Source of the DNA: a bacterium
GTDB taxonomy: Bacteria > Caldisericota > Caldisericia > Cryosericales > Cryosericaceae
Assembly (NCBI GenBank): GCA_021373025.1
Contig: JAJFTL010000058.1
Span: 1-42,174, forward strand
DNA length: 42,174 nucleotides
Reading direction: 5' to 3'
The notes beneath the pieces were generated by a model. The model ran no database searches and was not told the origin of the DNA. It saw only the letters and a program-made list of their open reading frames with translations. Below, one piece after another: positions 27,582-35,889 of this stretch. The translations under genes were made by a program, and so were the position numbers. Positions within the stretch are counted from its first letter, which is position 1. Every line of letters starts with the position of its first letter.

Positions 27582-28919
27582 ATGCAACGAACCTACGCCG
27601 AAGCACTCGATTGTGTCTTTTCCCTCTCCAAATTTGGCTCGAAGCTGGGCCTGGAGAGGATCACACGTATTATGACCAGATTGGGAAATCCAGAGCGTGA
27701 ACTCCGGTTTGTCCATGTCGCCGGCACGAAGGGCAAGGGGTCTGTCTGCGCCTTCACGGCACGCATGCTCGAGGAAGCTGGCTACACCGTGGGGCTGTAC
27801 ATTTCCCCATCGCTGGTCAATGTCGGCGAACGTATCTCGGTCAATGGTGAAATGCTCTCGCCGGCTGATTTTCTTGGGGCGTTCGAGGTTGTGTGGGATG
27901 CTGTCGGCACAGTGTCCGAGGATGATCCCGTCACTGTCTTCGAGGTCTTTACGGCCATGGCAATCGTACACTTCGCCCGCAAGAAGGTCGACGTGGTTGT
28001 ATGGGAGGTCGGTCTCGGAGGGCTGTATGATGCCACGAATGTGATCCCTGTGCCTGAGGTGGCAGTCATCACGAATATCGGATTAGAACACACTGACCGG
28101 CTCGGCAATACCGTTTCGGAGATCGCGACCCAGAAGGCAGGCATCATCAAGCAGGGAGGCATCACTGTCATCGGCTCTCAAGACTACAGGGATGCCGAGG
28201 CAACGCTCCTCGCTCAGGCTCAAGCCATGCAGAACCGGATAGCCCTTGCCGGTCGAGACTTTGTCTTCTCATCACAGCGGTTCACCCCTGACACGGTCAC
28301 CTTTGACTATATGGGCACGGTCCTCGGGCGACAGGTCTCGCTTCCCGGCGTAACCATCGGGATGCGCGGAACGCACCAGGTCCAGAATGCAGCCAGTGCC
28401 ATCACGGCAGTGCTTGCGCTGCCCGCCAGCGATGGGCCGGAGGTATCCGAGGCAGCCATGCGGAGTGGCCTTAAGGAGACATTCTGGCCCGGACGCATGG
28501 AGCTCATTCCAGGAACGCCGACTGTGCTGCTCGATGGTGCACATACCCAGATGGCAGCCAGGTATCTCGTGGAGTCCCTACATGCACACTTTCCGGACCA
28601 GCACTACACGATGTTGTTCGGCGTATTGATGGACAAAGACATGGACGGCATCGCCGCCGTGTTGGCTCCAGAGATGGATCGTATCGTCTTGACCCGGGTT
28701 CCGGACAATGGCCGTGCGGCAAGCCCGTGGGAGCTGAGGGAGAAATTCGCGCGCTATCATGCCCGCGACTCGATCCAGGTCAGCGAGGACTTCGAGGAAG
28801 CCTATCGAGCTGCACTGGCGGAAACTCCTGAAGGCTCATGGCTGCTGGTGACCGGATCCCTCTATCTTGTGGGGGCTGTCCGCAAGCTGATGGGTCTGTA
28901 CACATTCGTGCGATCGTGA
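27582..28919 (+). CDS. folC: folylpolyglutamate synthase/dihydrofolate synthase
   Basis: A Mur-ligase-family enzyme of about 445 residues that adds glutamate to folates. The P-loop is GTKGKGS (48-54), followed by SPSLVNVGERISVNGE (the family usually has SPHL here) and WEVGLGGLYDATNVI, GLEHTDRLGNTVSEIATQKAGI and LDGAHT. The ATG at 27582 gives the common MQRTYAEALD start; a GTG four codons earlier (27570) is possible, and neither has a convincing Shine-Dalgarno. It lies 24 nt after valS, a frequent pairing in Firmicutes-like genomes. Confidence 0.92.
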   Translation: MQRTYAEALDCVFSLSKFGSKLGLERITRIMTRLGNPERELRFVHVAGTKGKGSVCAFTARMLEEAGYTVGLYISPSLVNVGERISVNGEMLSPADFLGAFEVVWDAVGTVSEDDPVTVFEVFTAMAIVHFARKKVDVVVWEVGLGGLYDATNVIPVPEVAVITNIGLEHTDRLGNTVSEIATQKAGIIKQGGITVIGSQDYRDAEATLLAQAQAMQNRIALAGRDFVFSSQRFTPDTVTFDYMGTVLGRQVSLPGVTIGMRGTHQVQNAASAITAVLALPASDGPEVSEAAMRSGLKETFWPGRMELIPGTPTVLLDGAHTQMAARYLVESLHAHFPDQHYTMLFGVLMDKDMDGIAAVLAPEMDRIVLTRVPDNGRAASPWELREKFARYHARDSIQVSEDFEEAYRAALAETPEGSWLLVTGSLYLVGAVRKLMGLYTFVRS

Positions 28920-28928
28920 TATGTTGTT

Positions 28929-29432
28929 ATGGTTGGAGGTGACACTATCGCTACTTCATTTGTACAATTCTGGCAGAACAATGTTGTTCCAAACATGAGT
29001 TCCATCGTGCTGGGCACAGTCGTGCTTGTCCTCGTGATTCTTGTCTGGATCATCAAGGATACGTCGAGGAGAGGCGCGAACACCCTTGTCTGGGCGGTGT
29101 TCACCGTCGTTGGCCTGGGATTGGTACCGCTCATCATCTACTTCCTGGTACGCGACCCCCTGACCATTGACGACCACATGACGGATAAGCTCAACACTGA
29201 TGTTCTCAGGCTCGAGAGAAGCTACTATGCATTCATTATGGACGAACGCGACAAGAAGTGCCCTGTGTGCGGACACGAAACGAAATCAACGTACAGGTAT
29301 TGCCCCGCATGTGGCATGGAGTTGCGCACGGTGTGCCCTGAATGCGGCGAACTTCTTGAAACAAACTGGAAAACCTGCCCGCACTGTGGACACAGAATCG
29401 AGCAGCGTGAGATGAAAGGAGACTTGGCCTAA
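28929..29432 (+). CDS. membrane protein with double zinc ribbon, upstream of rnfC
   Basis: A 167-residue protein with two transmembrane helices (about 25-43 and 53-74) and a cytoplasmic C-terminus carrying four CxxC knuckles (111-114, 125-128, 136-139, 150-153), which form two zinc ribbons of the DZR type. The ATG at 28929 has no good Shine-Dalgarno upstream; a GGAGGTG occurs just inside the frame but no start codon follows it. Its stop is directly followed by the rnfC ATG, with no gap. It is not a known Rnf subunit. A role in assembling or anchoring the complex is only a guess. Confidence 0.8.
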   Translation: MVGGDTIATSFVQFWQNNVVPNMSSIVLGTVVLVLVILVWIIKDTSRRGANTLVWAVFTVVGLGLVPLIIYFLVRDPLTIDDHMTDKLNTDVLRLERSYYAFIMDERDKKCPVCGHETKSTYRYCPACGMELRTVCPECGELLETNWKTCPHCGHRIEQREMKGDLA

Positions 29433-30773
29433 ATGAACCTGAAAACGTTCAGGGGCGGCATTCATCCGCCCGAGCGCAAAGAAGCAACCTGTGATCTGCC
29501 GATCGAGCACGTTCCGACGCCTGCATCAGTCGTGATCCACCTGACGCAGGCTGTTGGAGCGCAGAACCAACCACTTGTGAAGATCGGGGACCGCGTTCTG
29601 AAAGGACAGAAGATCGGCGACGTCGATGCCTGTCCAGCTGCTGCCGTCCACGCATCCATCACGGGCATCGTCAAGAAGATCGAGCCCGCCCCCCAGAGCA
29701 ACCTGCGTGACGGCATGGCTATCTTCATCGAGGCGGATGGCACGGATGAAACGGCGTATATGCCACCCCTTGATCCGTTCGCCTGTTCACGCGAAGAAGC
29801 TATCAAGCGCCTGCGTGACGCAGGGATCGTCGGCATGGGCGGAGCGTCCTTCCCCACCGACGTCAAGCTGGCACCTCCTGCAGACAAGCCCGTGGATACG
29901 ATCATCGCAAACGGTGCTGAGTGCGAGCCATATCTGACCATTGATTATCGGACTATGCTCGAAACGCCTGCGGTGGTTGTTGAGGGACTTGCAATGGCAG
30001 CACACATCTTGGGCGCAGACAAGGCAATCATTGCCATCGAATCCAACAAGGCAGATGCATTGCCAGGGATTCAGCGGGAGATCCCGGCCCACGCACACGG
30101 TGTCCCAATGGAAGCTGTCCTCGTCGCCACCAAGTATCCGCAGGGTGGAGAGAAGATGCTGATCAAGGCCATCACCAACCGTGAGGTACCTTCCCACGGA
30201 CTGCCCTTCGACGTCGGCGTGATTGTCCAGAACGTCGGAACGCTCGTTGCCATCAGTGAGGCCTTCATCCAGGGCAAGCCGCTTATTGAGCGCGGCTTCA
30301 CTGTCTCGGGCGAAGCGTGCAGGACCCCCAAGAATCTCTATGCTCCTATCGGTACGGTCATTGGCAGCCTCATCCCGGATGTCATCCAGGTCAGTGATGA
30401 TCTGCGCAAAGTCATCTTCGGTGGCCCTATGATGGGCGTTGCCGTGCCGACTCTGCAGACGCCAATCGCCAAGGGAACAAGCGGAGTGCTGTTTTTCAAC
30501 ACAGCCGAAGCTACACAGTATGAGGAACGGCAGTGCATCCGCTGCGGCCGCTGTGCTGACGCCTGCCCTGTTCGGCTCATGCCTATGCTGATGAACGCCG
30601 CCATCGCCATCAAGGATCTCGATCGCGCCGATGCTCTCGGCCTGATCGACTGCTTCGAATGCGGAGCCTGCAGTTACAGTTGTCCAGCCCGCATTCCACT
30701 CACGCAGCGGTTTAGGCTTGGCAAAGACCTTCTGCGTAACCAACGTGCTAAGGAGGCCCGCCATGGAAAATAA
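29433..30773 (+). CDS. rnfC: Rnf complex subunit C
   Basis: The 446-residue peripheral subunit of the sodium- or proton-pumping ferredoxin:NAD+ oxidoreductase, which carries the FMN/NADH site and two [4Fe-4S] clusters. The opening FRGGIHPPERK is diagnostic. The flavin/NADH-binding stretch GIVGMGGASFPTDVKL and NGAECEPYLT is intact, and the clusters are CIRCGRCADACP and CFECGACSYSCP near the C-terminus. GAAAGGAGA lies upstream of the ATG. It overlaps rnfD by 11 nt and opens the order rnfCDGEAB, as in clostridia. Confidence 0.96.
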   Translation: MNLKTFRGGIHPPERKEATCDLPIEHVPTPASVVIHLTQAVGAQNQPLVKIGDRVLKGQKIGDVDACPAAAVHASITGIVKKIEPAPQSNLRDGMAIFIEADGTDETAYMPPLDPFACSREEAIKRLRDAGIVGMGGASFPTDVKLAPPADKPVDTIIANGAECEPYLTIDYRTMLETPAVVVEGLAMAAHILGADKAIIAIESNKADALPGIQREIPAHAHGVPMEAVLVATKYPQGGEKMLIKAITNREVPSHGLPFDVGVIVQNVGTLVAISEAFIQGKPLIERGFTVSGEACRTPKNLYAPIGTVIGSLIPDVIQVSDDLRKVIFGGPMMGVAVPTLQTPIAKGTSGVLFFNTAEATQYEERQCIRCGRCADACPVRLMPMLMNAAIAIKDLDRADALGLIDCFECGACSYSCPARIPLTQRFRLGKDLLRNQRAKEARHGK

Positions 30774-31752
30774 GCCCAGACTCGTCTTGTCGGCAGCACC
30801 ACATATTTTTACACGCTGTGACATCCAGAAAACGATGGGCATGGTCATCATTGCCCTGCTGCCCGCTCTTGCGGGAGGCGTCTACTTCTTTGGGCCCAGA
30901 GTCCTGGCGGTCGCAGCAGTGTCCATCGTCACGGCAGTGGCGTCCGAGTTCGTGTTCCGGAAAGCACTCCGGCGCGAAACACACATCAAGGATCTGTCCG
31001 CGGTCGTCACGGGGCTCCTGCTGACTCTCATCCTGCCTCCCTCGTCGCCCCTGTGGATGGCAGCCGTTGGAGCGGCGTGCGCCATCATTGTGGCCAAGGA
31101 GCTATTTGGCGGACTGGGCGGCAACTTCGCCAACCCGGCTCTCGTAGGACGTGGCATTCTGCTCATGAGCTGGCCGGCATTTATGACGCGCTGGTCGCCT
31201 CTGGTGAATGCGGCAACCGTTGACGCAACGACGACTGCGACACCCTTGGGCATCCTCAAGCTCGGGGGCGCCCTCGCTGATGTCATGAAAAGCCTCGGGG
31301 TCAGTGGTAAGCCGGCTCTGTACCTGCAGATGTTTCTTGGCAACCGTTCAGGAAGCATTGGTGAAACCTCGGCCCTCCTGCTACTGGTGGGCGCGGCATT
31401 CTTGGTCATCACCCATGTCATTGACCTGCGCACGCCCGTTGCCTTCATCGCAACAACCTTTGTCACGTCATGGCTCTTCGGCCGCGACCCTCTCTTTTCC
31501 GTACTGGCTGGAGGTATCCTCCTAGGGGCCTTTTTCATGGCCACTGACTACGTCACAACACCAGTGACACCAGCGGGGAAATGGATCTTTGGCATGGGCG
31601 CCGGGCTCATCACCGTCTTAATCCGCCAGCTTGGCAACTTCCCAGAGGGTGTCACCTATGGCATCCTGTTCATGAACGTGGTCACACCGTATCTCGATAT
31701 GATCGTTCCACACAAGTTCGGCTATGTGAAACCCAGGAAGGTGAGAGCATGA
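30763..31752 (+). CDS. rnfD: Rnf complex subunit D
   Basis: A 329-residue integral membrane subunit with about nine or ten hydrophobic helices. The covalent FMN attachment region reads DATTTATPLG, where the usual form is D.(S)GATPL; the acceptor is predicted to be Thr160. The ATG at 30763 has AAGGAGG upstream and lies within the rnfC end, and the longer frame from 30718 is not needed. It overlaps rnfG by ATGA. The flavin transferase ApbE that would modify RnfD and RnfG is not in this window. Confidence 0.95.
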   Translation: MENKPRLVLSAAPHIFTRCDIQKTMGMVIIALLPALAGGVYFFGPRVLAVAAVSIVTAVASEFVFRKALRRETHIKDLSAVVTGLLLTLILPPSSPLWMAAVGAACAIIVAKELFGGLGGNFANPALVGRGILLMSWPAFMTRWSPLVNAATVDATTTATPLGILKLGGALADVMKSLGVSGKPALYLQMFLGNRSGSIGETSALLLLVGAAFLVITHVIDLRTPVAFIATTFVTSWLFGRDPLFSVLAGGILLGAFFMATDYVTTPVTPAGKWIFGMGAGLITVLIRQLGNFPEGVTYGILFMNVVTPYLDMIVPHKFGYVKPRKVRA

Positions 31753-32771
31753 AAACGTGGCAGATGATCAAGCTGGGGCTTATCCTGGCCATCTACACCA
31801 CTGTCGGCTGTGTCGGACTTGCCTTTGTCTACAACAGCACCAGTAAGACGATCGCTGCGCGCCAGGCGGCAGATCTGCAGAGTGCACTGCGAGATGTCTT
31901 CCCGAGCGCGACCAGGTTCACCCCGACAGACAAGGTCGTGTCGTCCAGCAGTGCCGTAGTTTTCCAGTCAGCCTACATGGCAGAGGGTTCTTCGGGGCCG
32001 CTGGGTATTGCCGTGCAGGTTCAGGGCTCCAGCTATGGCGGTGCCACGGTTCTTCTCGTCGGAGTTTCAACAGATGGCACCATCACAGGCGTCAAGGTCA
32101 TAGAAAACAAGGATACGCCCGGCCTTGGGGCCAATGCGGCAAATCCTTCGTATTATGTCGACAGGGCAACGAAGACAACCTTCCCAGGGCAATTCACCGG
32201 GAAGAAGGTCACCGATCCCTTTATCGTCAAGGAAGACGTCATCCCTATCACGAGCGCTACCATTACGAGCCGTGCCATTACCAACCTGGTACGGATTGTC
32301 GGCAAGGCTGCCTCTGACGCACTTGGCATTGGGACGACGGCACAGGGACCCAAAGCAGTCCTCCCCGAAGCTGACGCTGTTCGAGCGTCCGCCAAGGCTG
32401 TAAGCTCCAGCGCACCCGGCGTTACCATCCTGGAAACCTCAATCGGAACCAAAGCCGGAGCGATCATCGGTGCTGCCGCAACAGCAAAGGCAAAAGGCTA
32501 CGATGGCGAGATCACCGTTCTGGTGGGTGTTTCGACCGATGGCACCATCACGGGCGTTCAGGTGCTGGAATGCACAGACAGTCTGGGCGGCTCGATCCTC
32601 GCACCCACATTCGCTCAGCAGTTCACGGGCAAGAAGGCGGGCATGTCTCTTGAAGTCGGCACAAACGTAGACGCAGTCTCCGGAGCTACATTCAGCAGCA
32701 AGGGGGCCACAGCGCTTGTGAAAGCGACAGCCGACGCTCTCTTCAAGGCACTGTCAGGAGGTGGTCTGTGA
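31749..32771 (+). CDS. rnfG: Rnf complex subunit G with two FMN-binding domains
   Basis: A 340-residue protein with an N-terminal transmembrane helix (about 8-28). RnfG is normally near 200 residues with one FMN-binding domain; here there are two. Domain 1 (about 95-185) has VLLVGVSTDGTITGVKVIE and the attachment site TSATITS with acceptor Thr171. Domain 2 (about 250-335) repeats VLVGVSTDGTITGVQVLE and ends in the canonical SGATFSS with acceptor Thr314. Both also share QFTGKK, and a linker rich in Ala, Ser and Thr joins them. The ATG at 31749 overlaps the rnfD stop; the frame is open upstream to 31581, but that extension lies inside rnfD. Confidence 0.94.
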   Translation: MKTWQMIKLGLILAIYTTVGCVGLAFVYNSTSKTIAARQAADLQSALRDVFPSATRFTPTDKVVSSSSAVVFQSAYMAEGSSGPLGIAVQVQGSSYGGATVLLVGVSTDGTITGVKVIENKDTPGLGANAANPSYYVDRATKTTFPGQFTGKKVTDPFIVKEDVIPITSATITSRAITNLVRIVGKAASDALGIGTTAQGPKAVLPEADAVRASAKAVSSSAPGVTILETSIGTKAGAIIGAAATAKAKGYDGEITVLVGVSTDGTITGVQVLECTDSLGGSILAPTFAQQFTGKKAGMSLEVGTNVDAVSGATFSSKGATALVKATADALFKALSGGGL

Positions 32772-33436
32772 AACGTCTCTTTACTATCTTTCTCAACGGA
32801 CTGATCGTTGAAAATCCGCTGTTTATTATCATGATCGGCCTTTGTTCAGCCTTGGCTGTCACGACGACCGTGGCAAATGGCATCGGCATGGGCGTGGCCC
32901 TCACCTTCGTCCTTGTCATGTCTGAAGTGATCATCGCTCTGTTCAGGAAGCTGATTCCCAACAGCATCCGTATGCCTATCTTCCTCGTCGTTATTGCTTC
33001 ATTCACAACGATCATGGACCTCGAGATGAAGGCCTACTTCCCCGCTCTCTCCAAGTCAATGGGCGTGTTCATCCCGCTTGTCGTCGTCAACTGCATTGTC
33101 ATGGGACGTGTCGAGGCGTACGCCTCCAAGCAGCCAGTGCTTAATGCCCTGTTTGATGGCCTTGGCATGGGCATCGGCTATACATGGGTACTCATCGCGC
33201 TGTCCGTCGTCCGCGAACTGCTGGGAAATGGCACTCTGCTTGGTATACAGGTGATGCCATCTTCTTTCTCGCCCATGATCTTCTTCATCCTGCCACCCGG
33301 TGGCTTCCTGGTCTTCTCGTTCTGGATGGCTCTCAGCAATCAACTCCGCAAGAAAATCCTGGCCGGCAGAAAACCTGAACCAACAGAAGATAGTTGTTGC
33401 ACACTGCCTGACATTGGCTCAGCCGAAAAGGCATAG
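32768..33436 (+). CDS. rnfE: Rnf complex subunit E
   Basis: A 222-residue membrane subunit with six predicted helices, homologous to RnfA and NqrD. NPLFIIMIGLCSALAVTTTVANGIGMG and NCIVMGRVEAYASKQP are family blocks; the two conserved cysteines (in GLCSAL and VNCIVMG) are placed to hold the iron centre shared with RnfA in the membrane. It starts with GTG, overlapping the rnfG stop as GTGA, with GGAGGTG upstream. A short cysteine-containing cytoplasmic tail (DSCCTLPD) follows the last helix. Confidence 0.94.
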   Translation: MKRLFTIFLNGLIVENPLFIIMIGLCSALAVTTTVANGIGMGVALTFVLVMSEVIIALFRKLIPNSIRMPIFLVVIASFTTIMDLEMKAYFPALSKSMGVFIPLVVVNCIVMGRVEAYASKQPVLNALFDGLGMGIGYTWVLIALSVVRELLGNGTLLGIQVMPSSFSPMIFFILPPGGFLVFSFWMALSNQLRKKILAGRKPEPTEDSCCTLPDIGSAEKA

Positions 33437-33444
33437 GAGGAGAC

Positions 33445-34023
33445 ATGAGTGACCTGATCAAAATCTTCATTGCCGCGTTTCTTGTCAACAACGTCATTCT
33501 CATGCGCTTCATTGGCCTCTGCTCGTACATCGGCATGACATCGGACATCGGACAGTCAGTCGGCATGGGGTTGGCCGTAACCTTCGTAACCGTCATGGCC
33601 TCGGCTGTCACGTGGCCCATCTACTACTGGATTCTCAAGCCCAACGGCCTTGAATTCCTGGAGATCCTGGTCTTCATCGTCGTCATCGCTGCGCTGGTTC
33701 AGCTCGTGGAGTTCTACCTCAAGAAGAGCGTTCCTACGCTCTACCATGCCATGGGCATCTATCTGCCCCTGATCACGACCAACTGTGCGATCCTGGCCGT
33801 AACATTTGACCAGATCACCTACAATTACAACTTTGTACAATCCGTGGTCTTTGCCCTGGCTGTCTCGCTGGGCTACCTCCTTGCCATGCTGCTGCTGGCT
33901 GGTGTGCGCCGGCGGCTCCGCAATTCCCCGATTCCGTCCTTCATGATGGACACGCCTATTCTTTTCCTCACGACGAGCGTCATCGCAGTGGCATTCATGG
34001 GCTTCGCCGGCCTGGTCAAGTGA
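33445..34023 (+). CDS. rnfA: Rnf complex subunit A
   Basis: A 192-residue membrane subunit with six helices, the counterpart of RnfE. NNVILMRFIGLCSYIGMT and LPLITTNCAILAV carry the paired conserved cysteines for the intramembrane iron-sulfur centre. AGGAGGAGAC sits before the ATG, 8 nt after the rnfE stop. It is followed 7 nt later by rnfB, as expected for the rnfCDGEAB order. Confidence 0.95.
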   Translation: MSDLIKIFIAAFLVNNVILMRFIGLCSYIGMTSDIGQSVGMGLAVTFVTVMASAVTWPIYYWILKPNGLEFLEILVFIVVIAALVQLVEFYLKKSVPTLYHAMGIYLPLITTNCAILAVTFDQITYNYNFVQSVVFALAVSLGYLLAMLLLAGVRRRLRNSPIPSFMMDTPILFLTTSVIAVAFMGFAGLVK

Positions 34024-34030
34024 GGGCCAG

Positions 34031-34846
34031 ATGAAGATCATTCTTGAAACAACGATTCTTTCCGCTGTTCTGGGCCTTCTGATCGGCATCGCACTGGGCT
34101 TCTTCCGCGAAAGGTTTGCAGTCCCCAGTGACCCAATGGTGGATCAGGTCCGGGCGATCCTTCCCGGCGCCAACTGCGGAGCGTGTGGGTACGCGGGCTG
34201 TGATGCCTACGCTCTCGCCGTCGCACACCGAACGGCTCCACCAGACCGCTGTACGACGGGCGGCAAGAAAGCTGGAGACCAGATTGCTGCGCTGCTTGGC
34301 CTTACATCCAGTGCAGTCGACCAGCTGGCGGTCCTCGTGTGCCAGGGCTCCCGAGAGAAGGCTCCCCTGAAAGGTGACTACGTTGGTATCGATTCGTGCC
34401 GTGAGGCCAAGATCGTCACTGGCGGGACAAAGCTGTGCCAGTGGGCATGCCTCGGACTGGGAGACTGCACTCGCGTCTGTCCGTTCGATGCGATTCACGT
34501 CGAGGACGATGGTCTTCCCCATGTAGATAACGGCAAGTGCACCGGATGTGGAAAGTGCGTGGAAGAGTGCCCCCAGAACGTTCTTGTACTGGTCCCGCGC
34601 GCCAAAATGGGTGCCATACCTCTCTGCTTAAATCGCAATCCCGTGAAGTCCAAAGTCATTTCTACTTGCAAGACGGGCTGTATCAAGTGCGAGATCTGCG
34701 TCAAAGCCTGCCCCGAGGGAGCCATTCGTATGGAACGCGGACTTCCGGTCGTGGACGAGAAACTGTGCACATCCTGCGGCATTTGTGTCCAGAAGTGCCC
34801 AACCCATGTGTTCAAGCTCATCGAGAAGGACATAATCATCGCTTGA
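34031..34846 (+). CDS. rnfB: Rnf complex subunit B, iron-sulfur protein
   Basis: The 271-residue subunit that receives electrons from reduced ferredoxin. A membrane helix at residues 5-24 is followed by the four-cysteine domain NCGACGYAGC...C. Two double-cluster ferredoxin modules come next: CQWACLGLGDCTRVCP with CTGCGKCVEECP, then CIKCEICVKACP with CTSCGICVQKCP. Together these can hold five or more [4Fe-4S] clusters. It is the last gene of the rnf operon and is followed by a GC-rich hairpin. Confidence 0.96.
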   Translation: MKIILETTILSAVLGLLIGIALGFFRERFAVPSDPMVDQVRAILPGANCGACGYAGCDAYALAVAHRTAPPDRCTTGGKKAGDQIAALLGLTSSAVDQLAVLVCQGSREKAPLKGDYVGIDSCREAKIVTGGTKLCQWACLGLGDCTRVCPFDAIHVEDDGLPHVDNGKCTGCGKCVEECPQNVLVLVPRAKMGAIPLCLNRNPVKSKVISTCKTGCIKCEICVKACPEGAIRMERGLPVVDEKLCTSCGICVQKCPTHVFKLIEKDIIIA

Positions 34847-34877
34847 CACTGAGCCAGCAGGTACGTGTCAACCAGAC

Positions 34878-34899
34878 CCCCCGGTCGAACTGCCGGGGG
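34878..34899. terminator. hairpin between convergent rnfB and DUF4388 genes
   Basis: A 7-bp GC-only stem, CCCCCGG with CCGGGGG, and an 8-nt loop, 31 nt after the rnfB stop and 26 nt from the end of the converging gene. There is no clean T-run, so its terminator role is only probable. Confidence 0.5.
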
Positions 34900-34925
34900 T
34901 ATACATTTCGAGATCAGAGGCCTTC

Positions 34926-35714
34926 TTACCGAGCCGGAGCGACCGACACTTCCTGACCGTTGTGAACACCACACAGCCGGCAGGCAGGCACCGACATGAC
35001 GACGCTCCTGCCCAGTCCCTGCTTCGCGAGTGCTGCAAACACATGGCCCTCGATCGTCACTCTGCCAGAGAAAACGCCCGATTCACGCCACCGGGCAACG
35101 ATCTCCGAGTCAAGCTCAACGGCCTCCTCCTCGCGGGTATAGCCCTTCACAACGACTAGCCGTTCTGCCGCGGTGGTTTCCACCATCTCACCCGTTCGCC
35201 GGACCAATCCCTGGACCAGCAATGGCGCAAGAGCCTTTTTGAGCGCAAAGAGGTCACGCCCTTCACTCAGATGGCGCAAGGTACGCCGCCCTGGAATCTG
35301 CGCCAGGAGCAGCCATTGCAACGGTGTAAGCGAAAGTGGTTCCTCAAACGACACCGAAGCGGTCAGCTTCTCGTCAAGGTCCGGGAGTACAGGAGCGATG
35401 GTGTCGGTCTCTGCTTTTTCCTGCACTGCCAGTTCAGCAAACTGCTTTGCATCCACACGCATGTCTGGCGCAGCAGCCTTCTCTCCCTCACGAAATTCGA
35501 ACTGCCCCGAGGAAAAGGTTGCCAGCGTGCTGACAAGCCCATCGGTGCCATGCGACAGGCCATGCATTGCCTCGACAATGACTCCCTGGTCGAAGAAGAT
35601 CGAACTCTCAGCCGCGTCCTGTTTCAGCACGAGATGACCGGTCTTTGCCTCACTCATGATGAAAAGGATCACTTCACCCACACTGAATCCTGCCAGATCA
35701 CCAGCCAAGGGCAT
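34926..35714 (-). CDS. DUF4388 (PATAN-like) domain protein
   Basis: A 262-residue soluble protein. Residues 1-90 (LAGDLAGFSVGEVILFIMSEAKTGHLVL, FFDQGVIVEAMHG, FEFREGE) match the DUF4388 domain, found in bacterial signalling proteins that often sit with GTPases and response regulators. The central part (about 125-185) looks like a winged helix, and the C-terminus (205-262) is uncharacterised and has two cysteines (ACRLCG). GGCGGAGG precedes the ATG. It is transcribed divergently from the large membrane-anchored protein, so the two may share regulation. Confidence 0.75.
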   Translation of the reverse strand: MPLAGDLAGFSVGEVILFIMSEAKTGHLVLKQDAAESSIFFDQGVIVEAMHGLSHGTDGLVSTLATFSSGQFEFREGEKAAAPDMRVDAKQFAELAVQEKAETDTIAPVLPDLDEKLTASVSFEEPLSLTPLQWLLLAQIPGRRTLRHLSEGRDLFALKKALAPLLVQGLVRRTGEMVETTAAERLVVVKGYTREEEAVELDSEIVARWRESGVFSGRVTIEGHVFAALAKQGLGRSVVMSVPACRLCGVHNGQEVSVAPAR

Positions 35715-35765
35715 GCGTGCCTCCGCCTTGTCGTGAGCATCTACGTCGATCTTTTCAATATTGGC

Positions 35766-35793
35766 ATTATACTTTCAGTGTAGCTGCGTGCAA
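35766..35793 (-). promoter_or_regulatory. promoter of the DUF4388 gene
   Basis: On the minus strand TTGCAC (35788-35793), 16-bp spacer, and a perfect TATAAT (35766-35771), about 51 nt upstream of the ATG. Confidence 0.7.
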
Positions 35794-35835
35794 GTAACCT
35801 GCTGACCAGTCACGGGATATTACGGCCGGGTGGTC

Positions 35836-35863
35836 TTGCAAAACAACAAATGCCCTATAGCAT
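35836..35863 (+). promoter_or_regulatory. promoter of the membrane-anchored protein gene
   Basis: TTGCAA (35836-35841), 16-bp spacer, TAGCAT (35858-35863), ending 26 nt before the ATG at 35890. It supports that start over the frame beginning at 35830, which would lie across the promoter. Confidence 0.5.
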
Positions 35864-35889
35864 TCTTCTTACAAGGGTGGTGCGCCAGC

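Noticed and set aside
29787-30851. 354-codon open frame on the minus strand inside rnfC/rnfD
   Set aside because: Shadow of two well-conserved Rnf genes; no independent evidence.
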